NCBI GenBank assembly: GCA_030603265.1
Contig: JAUVYD010000032.1
Coordinates: 1 to 9,270 of the forward strand
Length of the DNA: 9,270 nucleotides
Direction of reading: 5' to 3'
Source: Dehalococcoidia bacterium
Lineage (GTDB): Bacteria > Chloroflexota > Dehalococcoidia > GIF9 > AB-539-J10
In this document: positions 1 to 6,185 of the stretch, in pieces
How the letters are laid out: the number at the start of each line of letters is the position of its first letter
Numbering within the stretch: position 1 is the first letter of the stretch
Program-made: the position numbers and the translations under genes
Notes under the pieces: model-generated
What the model saw: only the letters and a program-made list of their open reading frames with translations
Told to the model about the DNA's origin: nothing
The model's database searches: none

Positions 1-333
1 GCAGGCTTCGCGACCGCCCTCTTCACCTGGACGGATTCCCAATGGACCAGGATTGAGGACGAGCGCTTCGTCGAAGAGCCAGAGCTGCGCCGGTTTGCGG
101 CGGACGACGTCGTCCTATGCGGAGAACTCGATGAGGAACTCGTAGCGCGACTGAGGCAATCGGCCGACATCCATGCAACGCTGCTGCAGGACCTTTCCCC
201 GACACGCCTCGCGGCCCTGGCGCTACTGGGATGGCAGCGACAGCAGGCAGGAGACACCTCATCCCCGGCGACGCTGCAGCCACTGTACGTTCGCCCACCT
301 CACATCACAACGCCCAAACACAGGAGGGTCTGA
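1..333 (+). CDS. tsaB: TsaB, tRNA threonylcarbamoyladenosine biosynthesis protein (3' part)
   Basis: The window opens inside this gene. The first reading frame runs uninterrupted for 110 codons to TGA at 331-333. The fragment ends with LQPLYVRPPHIT (fragment residues 92-103), preceded by a helix containing LALLGW. This is the characteristic C-terminus of TsaB, which commonly ends in LxPxYLRxPxIT. TsaB is an inactive ASKHA-fold partner of TsaD. With TsaD and TsaE it transfers the threonylcarbamoyl group, made by TsaC, onto A37 of ANN-decoding tRNAs in the cytoplasm. The conserved N-terminal half lies outside the window, so the assignment rests on the C-terminal signature. The stop codon abuts the next ATG (TGAATG), and the ribosome binding site of the next gene lies within the last codons. 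This implies co-transcription and probably translational coupling. Confidence 0.85.
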   Translation, partial: AGFATALFTWTDSQWTRIEDERFVEEPELRRFAADDVVLCGELDEELVARLRQSADIHATLLQDLSPTRLAALALLGWQRQQAGDTSSPATLQPLYVRPPHITTPKHRRV

Positions 334-1401
334 ATGGAGCTGCCTCAAATCTCCATGCCGACCGGAGACCGGTCCCTTGAGTACTGCTTCGGTTGCGGGG
401 AAGACAACCCCATCGGTCTGAAGCTCCGGCCAGTGTACGACGGAGAAAAGGTCGTCGTGCGTTTCACCCCCCGTGAGCAACACCAGGGATGGTACAACGT
501 CACTCACGGCGGCATTCTCTACAGCATCCTGGACGAGATAACGGCATATGCTGTCCTGTGCAGCGGCGTGAGCTTCGGAGTCACGGCGAAGAGCTCTATT
601 CGTTTCAAGCACGTGTCGCCGACCGATGCCACGCTTGTCGCCAGCGCGTGGGTGACCAAAGCCTCGTCCCGGCTTGTCGAGACACAAGGCCGCCTTGAGA
701 TGGAAGATGGCACCGTAGTTGCAGAAATCGAGGCCACCTTCTTCCCGGGGAAAGGTGTCCTACGAGCGTTTCTATGGGACATGGACGGGGTCATCGTTGA
801 CTCAGCCGCGCCTCACTACGAATCATGGCGCGAGACGCTGGCTGCACGCGGCGTCACATTCACCGAAGGGCAGTTCAGGTCATGCTTCGGAATGCGCAAT
901 GACCACATCATAGGAAAAGTACTCAGCCCCCTGCCGGAGATGGAGGTCAGGGCAATCTCCGAGGAGAAAGAACAGCGCTACAGGGACCTCATCCACGGAA
1001 AGGCGAAGGCCTTCCCCGGAGTAACGCAATTGCTTCAGGTAATGAAGAGGGGCAAATATCCCCTCGCACTCGGGACATCCGCCCCACCGGAAAACGTTGA
1101 GCTCGTGGCGGCTCAACTTGGCCTGTCCGACTACTTCGACGTCGTTGTGTGCGGTGAGGACGTCAAGGAGAGCAAGCCAGCCCCGGAGATATTCCTCCGG
1201 GCAGCGGAGCAGCTCGGAGTAGAGCCGCGAGAGTGCGTTGTCTTTGAGGACTCCGCCCACGGAGTCGCAGCCGCCAAGGGCGCAGGCATGAAGTGCGTCG
1301 CCGTGACAAACAGCCACCCCGCGGAGGCCCTGGAGGCTGCAGACAGGGTCGTCTCTTCTCTGGAACAGGTCGACCTCATCGAGCTGATAAGATTCATCTA
1401 G
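334..1401 (+). CDS. Fused PaaI-like hotdog thioesterase and HAD-family phosphatase/phosphomutase
   Basis: This is a single 355-aa frame with two enzyme domains. Residues 1-140 resemble PaaI-like hotdog acyl-CoA thioesterases: CFGCGxxNPIGLKL at 18-31 and the active-helix motif HGGILYSILDE at 58-68, with Asp67/Glu68 as candidate catalytic acids. Residues 142-355 are a HAD hydrolase with a helical cap (beta-phosphoglucomutase-like). Motif I is DMDG with Asp149 and Asp151, motif II is GTS at 247-249, the motif III lysine is Lys281, and motif IV is the acidic pair Glu305-Asp306. All catalytic residues of the HAD half are present, so it should hydrolyse or transfer phosphate; the substrate is unknown. 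The linker is almost absent (about residues 138-142), and there is no ATG/GTG/TTG at the junction that would restore a separate HAD start. An AGGAGGG site at 322-328 supports ATG 334. The domain calls are firm; the joint function is not known. Confidence 0.85.
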   Translation: MELPQISMPTGDRSLEYCFGCGEDNPIGLKLRPVYDGEKVVVRFTPREQHQGWYNVTHGGILYSILDEITAYAVLCSGVSFGVTAKSSIRFKHVSPTDATLVASAWVTKASSRLVETQGRLEMEDGTVVAEIEATFFPGKGVLRAFLWDMDGVIVDSAAPHYESWRETLAARGVTFTEGQFRSCFGMRNDHIIGKVLSPLPEMEVRAISEEKEQRYRDLIHGKAKAFPGVTQLLQVMKRGKYPLALGTSAPPENVELVAAQLGLSDYFDVVVCGEDVKESKPAPEIFLRAAEQLGVEPRECVVFEDSAHGVAAAKGAGMKCVAVTNSHPAEALEAADRVVSSLEQVDLIELIRFI

Positions 1402-1426
1402 CTAACGGAAAGGAGTTCCCCGCCCT

Positions 1427-1900
1427 ATGGGACAGAAATCGGCAGACATCCAACAGACACTCATACTGGTCAAGCCGGATGCAATGCAGCGAGGGCTCGC
1501 AGGAGAGGTCATCTCCCGCATCGAAAGGAAGGGGCTTAGAATCGTCGCGATGCGTCTGCTGCAAGTTGACGCAGAACTCGCAGAGAGACACTACGAGGCG
1601 CACACGGACAAGCCTTTCTTCGGGAGCCTTGTGGAGTTCATCACGTCATCCCCCATAATCGCCATGGTTGTTGAGGGGCGACACGCCGTTGAGGTCGTCC
1701 GGCAGACCATGGGACAGACTGACTCCTCGCAAGCGGCCCCGGGCACTATACGCGGAGACCTGGCAATCGACCTCCAGAACAACCTGGTGCACGGTTCAGA
1801 CTCGGTTGAGAGCGCCCGGCGTGAGATATCGCTCTTCTTCGCGCAGGGCGACATCCTGGACTACAGACGATGCATTGATGGTTGGCTCGGCGCGGGCTGA
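1427..1900 (+). CDS. ndk: Nucleoside diphosphate kinase
   Basis: The enzyme moves the gamma phosphate of NTPs to NDPs through a phosphohistidine, balancing cytosolic NTP and dNTP pools. The 157-aa protein has the expected family length plus a slightly extended N-terminus. The active-site signature NLVHGSDS places the catalytic histidine at His122. Other ligand residues fall at the conserved spacing: Lys16 (LVKPDA), Tyr56, Arg92, Thr98, Arg109 and Asn119. The start ATG at 1427 follows a GGAAAGGAG ribosome binding site at 1407-1415. The gene starts 25 bp after the thioesterase-HAD stop, so it is probably the distal gene of the same operon. Its TGA at 1898-1900 is 8 bp from the stop of the convergent rsfS gene, leaving no room for an ordinary terminator. 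Confidence 0.97.
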   Translation: MGQKSADIQQTLILVKPDAMQRGLAGEVISRIERKGLRIVAMRLLQVDAELAERHYEAHTDKPFFGSLVEFITSSPIIAMVVEGRHAVEVVRQTMGQTDSSQAAPGTIRGDLAIDLQNNLVHGSDSVESARREISLFFAQGDILDYRRCIDGWLGAG

Positions 1901-1908
1901 CCGGCCAG

Positions 1909-2250
1909 TCACTGAATTCGGAGGAGGGGGATAGCGTCTTCCCAGAGAGACTCGAGTTGATAGAACTCACGCTCGTGGGGCGCCAACACGTGTACTACGA
2001 CTGCCCCGTAGTCGGCCAGGAGCCATCCCGAACCAACTCCCTCCTTGTGAAGAGCGCGAACATCGTGGGCTTTGAGAGCATCGAGTATGGCTTCCCATAT
2101 GGCATTGAGCTGGCGCTCACTGTCGCCGGTGCACACGAGGAAATAGTCCGCGAAGGAGCAGGAGCCTCTCACGTCGAGCAATGCCACGTCGATTGCCTGC
2201 TTCTCCGAGGCAACTTCAGCAGCGAGACGCGCAATGGCTTCTGGTTCCAG
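1909..2250 (-). CDS. rsfS: Ribosomal silencing factor RsfS (Iojap family), probable CTG start
   Basis: RsfS binds uL14 on the 50S subunit and blocks subunit joining when nutrients are short. The frame shows LLDVRGSCSFADYFLVCTG, then SGWLLADYGAVVVHV and HEREFYQLESLW, the hallmark segments of the family. The first conventional start (GTG, 2185-2187) would begin inside the beta strand before LLDVRG and drop the N-terminal helix found in the family. The frame stays open upstream through EPEAIARLAAEVASEKQAID, a family-like helix, until TAA at 2274-2276. The only start with a good ribosome binding site is CTG at 2248-2250, with GGGAGG 8 nt upstream; it gives 113 aa, normal for RsfS. No ATG, GTG or TTG lies between that stop and 2187. 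The family call is firm. The CTG start is inferred from context. Confidence 0.92.
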   Translation of the reverse strand: MEPEAIARLAAEVASEKQAIDVALLDVRGSCSFADYFLVCTGDSERQLNAIWEAILDALKAHDVRALHKEGVGSGWLLADYGAVVVHVLAPHEREFYQLESLWEDAIPLLRIQ

Positions 2251-2258
2251 TAAGAGGT

Positions 2259-2264
2259 CCTCCC
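2259..2264 (-). promoter_or_regulatory. Ribosome binding site deciding the CTG start of rsfS
   Basis: On the minus strand the hexamer GGGAGG is followed by an 8-nt spacer and then CTG (2250-2248). This is near-ideal Shine-Dalgarno geometry. It is the only strong site upstream of the conserved RsfS residues, and so the main argument for non-canonical initiation there. Confidence 0.6.
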
Positions 2265-2270
2265 GCAGGC

Positions 2271-2279
2271 ATTATAGCA
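2271..2279 (-). promoter_or_regulatory. Extended -10 promoter of rsfS
   Basis: The minus strand reads TGCTATAAT, a perfect TATAAT with an extended -10 TGn. No good -35 is seen 16-18 bp upstream, which an extended -10 can tolerate. The predicted transcription start near 2264-2265 falls at the first base of the ribosome binding site, giving a leader of only about 15 nt. Confidence 0.6.
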
Positions 2280-2369
2280 CCTCGCGACACGCGTCCACGA
2301 ACCGAAGCGGGGATGACCACAGGGCGCTTCAAGGACTGAACTACACAGGCATTGTGCACGCCGCCGCGG

Positions 2370-2393
2370 GTCCACGCCGGCAGAGGCACGGAC
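2370..2393. repeat. Interrupted inverted repeat in the rsfS-ftsH intergenic region
   Basis: GTCCacGCC at 2370-2378 and GGCacGGAC at 2385-2393 are inverted with 7 of 9 positions pairing around a 6-nt centre. It lies about 27 bp upstream of the ftsH -35, so it could be an operator or a chance dyad. The rest of 2280-2419 shows no ORF with family features and no RNA gene. Confidence 0.3.
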
Positions 2394-2419
2394 AACCGCA
2401 GTCATTCGAGTCCGGCCTT

Positions 2420-2448
2420 TTCGCACGCACTCGTTGCCCTGCTATAAT
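2420..2448 (+). promoter_or_regulatory. Sigma70-type promoter of ftsH
   Basis: TTCGCA (2420-2425, 4 of 6 matches to TTGACA), a 17-bp spacer, and TATAAT (2443-2448) preceded by TGC make a strong extended -10 promoter. Transcription should start about 5-7 bp after the -10, at 2453-2455, which is at or next to the GTG proposed to start ftsH. Confidence 0.72.
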
Positions 2449-2454
2449 GTCCAC

Positions 2455-4296
2455 GTGCAGAACTTAGCGCCACGTAGCTGGCAAAGCAATATCTACTACC
2501 TGCTCTTGTTTGTCGCCGCACTGGCGCTCCTCGTGCTTTTCATGCCCGAGGGCGCCGGTCCGGAGGAAGTCGGCATCACTGACTTCATGATGCATGCCAG
2601 ACAGGGAGAAATCGACCGCATAGAACAGAAAGAGAACACGCTTACAGGCTTCGCAGGAGACGAGCAGAAGTACACTGCGGACTACTACGGCGGCACCAAC
2701 GACCTCGTCGCCATTCTTGCTGAGAACGGAGTTGCGGTCGGAGAGGGTGGACTCGCACTGGAGGTCCAGGCGGGAGGCCAGGACTGGGCCCTCATAGCCA
2801 TCCAGGTATTCCTCCCCATCGGACTGCTCGCTGTGCTCTTCTTCCTGTTCTTCAGATCGGCGAAGGGAGCGGGGTCTCAGGCGTTCAGCTTCGGAAAGAG
2901 CCGCGCGCGACTGAACAATGCCGACAGGCCGACAATCACATTCGAGGATGTTGCGGGCACGGAAGAAGCCAAGGAAGAGGTTGGAGAGGTCGTCGACTTT
3001 CTGAAGTCCCCGGACAAGTTCCGCTCTCTGGGCGGCCGGATACCACGAGGAGTCCTGCTTGTCGGACCTCCCGGAACCGGCAAGACCTTACTTGCCAAAG
3101 CGATTGCGGGTGAGGCCAAGGTCCCCTTCTACTCCATCAGCGGCAGCGAGTTCGTCGAGATGTTCGTTGGCGTGGGGGCTGCAAGGGTCCGCGACCTCTT
3201 CGAACAGGCGAAGCGCAGTTCCCCGTGCATTATCTTCATCGACGAGATAGACGCCGTGGGCCGGCACAGAGGTGCTGGACTGGGTGGTGGCCACGACGAG
3301 CGCGAACAGACACTCAACCAGATCCTGTCCGAGATGGACGGCTTCGATACCAACACCAAGGTTATCGTCGTTGCCGCAACGAATCGCCCTGATATTCTCG
3401 ACCCCGCGCTTCTCCGCCCGGGCAGGTTTGACCGGCACATCGTTATTGACCTTCCTGATGTCAGGGAGCGATTCGCCATCCTCAAGGTCCATACCAAGGA
3501 CAAGCCTCTCGCGAAGGGAATAGACCTTGAGGTCATTGCGAAACAGACTCCGGGTTTCAGTGGAGCCGATCTGGCCAATCTCGCCAATGAGGCGGCCCTT
3601 CTCGCCGGCAGGCGCAATCTGAAGAAGATCACCGGGCAAGAAATGGAGGATGCGGCCGACCGGGTGATGATGGGACCGGAGCGCAAAAGCAGGGTAATCA
3701 CCCCCCGGGAGAAGGAGATTACGGCCTATCACGAAAGCGGACATGTCCTTGTTGCCCGGATGCTGCCCACTTCCGACCCGGTGCACAAGGTTTCTATCAT
3801 CGCGCGAGGAGTTGCAGGCGGCTGGACCAAGTTTCTTCCCAGCGAGGATCGCAGGCTATGGTCCCGTTCACAGCTGAACGACCAGATTGCCACCCTGCTC
3901 GGAGGCCGCGCTGCTGAAGAGATCCACTTCGGCGAGATCACCACGGGAGCCCAGAGCGATCTCGAGAGGGCCACGAAGCTGGCACGCAAGATGATCACCG
4001 AATATGGCATGAGCGACAGACTCGGTCTTCGCACGTTCGGGCAGCGACAGGAGATGGTCTTCCTCGGCAAGGAAATCAGCGAGCAGAGGGACTACAGCGA
4101 CAGCGTTGCCCACGAGATCGATCAGGAAATGCACAACCGCATCCAGCGGGCTTACGCCACCGCGAAGCGGATACTCGAGCAGAATACGGAAAAGCTCCAG
4201 CAGCTGGCGACACTGCTGATTGAGATGGAAACCGTGGGCGAGGACGACATAGAGAAGCTATTCGGCGCGCCAGCGGTCCAGCCGGTGACTACCTAG
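2455..4296 (+). CDS. ftsH: ATP-dependent zinc metalloprotease FtsH
   Basis: FtsH is a hexameric membrane-anchored AAA+ protease that degrades misfolded membrane proteins and short-lived regulators. Numbered from GTG 2455 (613 aa): membrane segment 1 at about 13-30, a short extracytoplasmic domain, and membrane segment 2 at about 112-133. The AAA+ module follows: Walker A GPPGTGKT 204-211, pore loop FVG 237-239, Walker B IIFIDEID 259-266, and the second region of homology with arginine fingers at about 308-327. The protease domain has HESGH at 426-430 (zinc ligands His426 and His430, catalytic Glu427) and the third zinc ligand Asp502 in AQSD. All key residues are intact. The frame also contains an upstream TTG at 2434, but the promoter -10 lies downstream of it, so that codon would not be transcribed. 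GTG 2455 sits at the predicted transcript 5' end with no ribosome binding site, suggesting a leaderless mRNA. Confidence 0.96.
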   Translation: MQNLAPRSWQSNIYYLLLFVAALALLVLFMPEGAGPEEVGITDFMMHARQGEIDRIEQKENTLTGFAGDEQKYTADYYGGTNDLVAILAENGVAVGEGGLALEVQAGGQDWALIAIQVFLPIGLLAVLFFLFFRSAKGAGSQAFSFGKSRARLNNADRPTITFEDVAGTEEAKEEVGEVVDFLKSPDKFRSLGGRIPRGVLLVGPPGTGKTLLAKAIAGEAKVPFYSISGSEFVEMFVGVGAARVRDLFEQAKRSSPCIIFIDEIDAVGRHRGAGLGGGHDEREQTLNQILSEMDGFDTNTKVIVVAATNRPDILDPALLRPGRFDRHIVIDLPDVRERFAILKVHTKDKPLAKGIDLEVIAKQTPGFSGADLANLANEAALLAGRRNLKKITGQEMEDAADRVMMGPERKSRVITPREKEITAYHESGHVLVARMLPTSDPVHKVSIIARGVAGGWTKFLPSEDRRLWSRSQLNDQIATLLGGRAAEEIHFGEITTGAQSDLERATKLARKMITEYGMSDRLGLRTFGQRQEMVFLGKEISEQRDYSDSVAHEIDQEMHNRIQRAYATAKRILEQNTEKLQQLATLLIEMETVGEDDIEKLFGAPAVQPVTT

Positions 4297-4305
4297 CAGC
4301 AGACA

Positions 4306-4338
4306 CGGACCGGGCCTGCACCGGCCCGGCTCTGTCCG
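4306..4338. terminator. Hairpin between convergent ftsH and metG, possible bidirectional terminator
   Basis: CGGGCC (4311-4316) pairs with GGCCCG (4323-4328) around a 6-nt loop. An outer arm CGGAC (4306-4310) pairs with GTCCG (4334-4338) across a one-sided bulge. It begins 9 nt after the ftsH stop and ends 7 nt before the metG stop. No U-tract follows on either strand, so intrinsic termination may be weak or need Rho. Confidence 0.55.
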
Positions 4339-4345
4339 GCACACC

Positions 4346-6010
4346 TCAGGATTGTCCGAGGCGTGCGGTCTCTTCCTCAATCACGGCCTCATCCAGTTTC
4401 ACGAAGAGCGGTTGCGGCTGCCTGAGCACCTGACCTGCGGCAGGAAGAACCATCTTCCAACCACGTTCCAGCACACTCCCTGAGAAGCCGAGAGACGCGT
4501 GCAGCTTCTCGGAACTGAACGGCAGTATCGGGTAGAGACCGGTGCTGAGGGCCGAGAGGACACCCAGCACGGTGGCGACAGACCTGGCCGCCTCGTCCTT
4601 CGACTGTTTGATACTCTTCCAGGGTGCCTGCTCGTCAAGATAGCGGTTTGCCTTCTGGGCGGTGGACATGGCAGTACGGAGCGCCTCTTTGAAGCTACAC
4701 CGGCCCAGCGCGTCGCCTATGTCGCCTATGGCCTGTTCAGCCTCGTCCAGCAACTGCCGACTGGAGGCATCAAGCTCCCCTGAGTCAGGTACGACGCCCC
4801 CGAAGTGGCGGTGGCAGAATGTCAGCACGCGATGGGCCAGGTTTCCGTACGTTGCCACCAGCTCGTCGTTGTTGCGACGAACGAACTTCTCCCACGAGAA
4901 GTCACTGTCCTGCGTCTCGGGCATCACAGCCGTGAGATAGTAGCGAAGCGCGTCGGGGTCATACCTCTCAAGATAATCGGTGAGCCAGACAGCCCAGTTC
5001 CGGCTCGTAGACAGCTTCTGGCCCTGGATTGTCAGAAACTCGTTTGCAGGAACATCGTAGGGGAGGTTCAAACCACCGTAGGCCATGAGGGTGGCAGGCC
5101 AACTCAAGGTGTGGAAGAAGATGTTGTCCTTGCCGATGAAGTTGTATATCTTCGCGTCCTCTTTCCAGTACTTCTCCCACGCGGCGTCGTCTCCCTGCAG
5201 ATGCGCCCACTCCTTTGTCGCAGACAGGTAGCCAATGACGGCCTCGAACCACACGTAGATACGCTTGTTCTCGAAACCCTCTACCGGCACCGGCACTCCC
5301 CAGTTGATGTCACGCGTCATGGCCCGGTCGCGCAGCCCCTCATCAATGAACCCGCGGGTGGAGCCCATCACATTCTGTCGCCAGTGTGAATTGCCACCCA
5401 CCCACGCAGCCAATTCCTCCTGGAGGGCACTCAGTTTCAGAAAGAAGTGCTCCGACTGCTCGAACCGGGGAGTTCCTCCGCACACCGCACAGCGCGGGTT
5501 GTTCAAGTCCACCGGGTCCAGTGGCTTCCCGCATGACTCGCACTCGTCTCCCCGGGCGTTTGGCGAGCCACAGTTGGGGCAGATGCCCTGCACGTAGCGA
5601 TCCGGAAGGAATCTCCCACAAGAAGGGCAATAGGCCTGCAGCATCGAGTCACGATAGAGGTATCCCTTGCGCATCAAGGTGAGGAAAATGTCCTGTGTCA
5701 CTTCCCTGTGATTGTCCGTGCCCGTCGTCGTGAACAGGTCGAACGAGATGCCGAGCCGTTCCCAGCAATCCAGGAACTCAGCGTGGTACTTCGCCCCAAT
5801 TGCCTCCGGGGTTGTGTTCTCGCGCTCCGCACGGATAGTGATGGGCGCGCCGTGCAGATCACTCCCGGACACCATCAGTACTTCGTTCCCGATAATGCGG
5901 TTGTATCGGGCGAAGATATCCGCAGGCAGATAGGCGCCCGCAATCTGGCCGAGGTGAAGCGGGCCGTTCGCGTATGGCCAGGCAACACCGACGTGAATAC
6001 GTTCAGTCAA
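4346..6010 (-). CDS. metG: Methionyl-tRNA synthetase
   Basis: This class I synthetase charges tRNA-Met, including the initiator, in the cytoplasm. The HIGH motif appears as HLGQ at 19-22 after WPYANGP, and the KMSKS loop as KLSTS at 332-336. The insert between them carries four CxxC pairs (Cys128/131, 144/147, 157/160, 174/177), the double zinc knuckle of many bacterial and archaeal MetRS. At 554 aa it ends after the helical anticodon-binding domain and lacks the C-terminal EMAP/Trbp111-like tRNA-binding domain of longer enzymes such as that of E. coli. The start is TTG at 6010, with AAAGGAG 6 nt upstream, and yields the family-typical N-terminus TERIHVGVAWPYANG. No in-frame ATG lies close by. 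It faces ftsH at its 3' end and diverges from guaB3 at its 5' end. Confidence 0.97.
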   Translation of the reverse strand: MTERIHVGVAWPYANGPLHLGQIAGAYLPADIFARYNRIIGNEVLMVSGSDLHGAPITIRAERENTTPEAIGAKYHAEFLDCWERLGISFDLFTTTGTDNHREVTQDIFLTLMRKGYLYRDSMLQAYCPSCGRFLPDRYVQGICPNCGSPNARGDECESCGKPLDPVDLNNPRCAVCGGTPRFEQSEHFFLKLSALQEELAAWVGGNSHWRQNVMGSTRGFIDEGLRDRAMTRDINWGVPVPVEGFENKRIYVWFEAVIGYLSATKEWAHLQGDDAAWEKYWKEDAKIYNFIGKDNIFFHTLSWPATLMAYGGLNLPYDVPANEFLTIQGQKLSTSRNWAVWLTDYLERYDPDALRYYLTAVMPETQDSDFSWEKFVRRNNDELVATYGNLAHRVLTFCHRHFGGVVPDSGELDASSRQLLDEAEQAIGDIGDALGRCSFKEALRTAMSTAQKANRYLDEQAPWKSIKQSKDEAARSVATVLGVLSALSTGLYPILPFSSEKLHASLGFSGSVLERGWKMVLPAAGQVLRQPQPLFVKLDEAVIEEETARLGQS

Positions 6011-6016
6011 GTCGTT

Positions 6017-6023
6017 CTCCTTT
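6017..6023 (-). promoter_or_regulatory. Ribosome binding site fixing the TTG start of metG
   Basis: On the minus strand AAAGGAG is followed by 6 nt and TTG at 6010-6008. The strong match and spacing support TTG as the true start. Confidence 0.75.
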
Positions 6024-6087
6024 CACAGCCCGCCTGCACGTCAAGCAGCACAGGTGCCAATCCGAACGGCACACAGCGCGGGAGTCG

Positions 6088-6117
6088 ATTATAGCGAACA
6101 CCGTGTCTCCATGCCAC
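6088..6117 (-). promoter_or_regulatory. Promoter of metG
   Basis: On the minus strand GTGGCA (6117-6112, 4 of 6 to TTGACA), an 18-bp spacer and a perfect TATAAT (6093-6088) form a sigma70-type promoter. The predicted start near 6081 gives metG a leader of about 70 nt. A small stem (GTGCC/GGCAC, 6054-6058 with 6068-6072) lies within it. No T-box-like architecture is visible. Confidence 0.6.
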
Positions 6118-6125
6118 CTTGTTCC

Positions 6126-6155
6126 TTGACGCGAACCGAACGCCCGCTGTATATT
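6126..6155 (+). promoter_or_regulatory. Promoter of guaB3
   Basis: TTGACG (6126-6131, 5 of 6), an 18-bp spacer and TATATT (6150-6155, 5 of 6) form a good sigma70-type promoter. The expected transcription start is near 6161-6163, about 24 nt before the ATG at 6186. Its -35 lies 8 bp from the divergent metG -35. Confidence 0.7.
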
Positions 6156-6185
6156 CAAGGGCAATTCTCAGCCGCTGGAGGAGCC

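Noticed and set aside
1882..2253. 123-codon open frame on the plus strand overlapping the end of ndk
   Set aside because: It is the reverse of rsfS, which has clear family motifs.
2434..2454. TTG at 2434 as the ftsH start
   Set aside because: The codon precedes the -10 box at 2443-2448, has no ribosome binding site, and adds residues that look like translated promoter.
2455..2490. CIRCE/HrcA heat-shock operator near ftsH (TTAGC at 2464)
   Set aside because: Only a partial half-site is present, and no GAGTGCTAA partner lies at the required spacing.
3088..3786. 232-codon open frame on the minus strand
   Set aside because: It lies wholly antisense to the AAA+ and protease region of ftsH, has no family-like features or ribosome binding site, and is explained by GC-rich codon use.
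4805..5389. 194-codon open frame on the plus strand
   Set aside because: Antisense to conserved metG, including the part around the KMSKS loop; its composition shows no recognisable domain.
6011..6081. T-box riboswitch in front of metG
   Set aside because: The leader is far too short and lacks the T-box sequence and specifier stem.
6054..6185. Upstream GTG extension of guaB3
   Set aside because: It spans both divergent promoters and has no ribosome binding site; ATG 6186 has GGAGGAG and gives the family-typical N-terminus.
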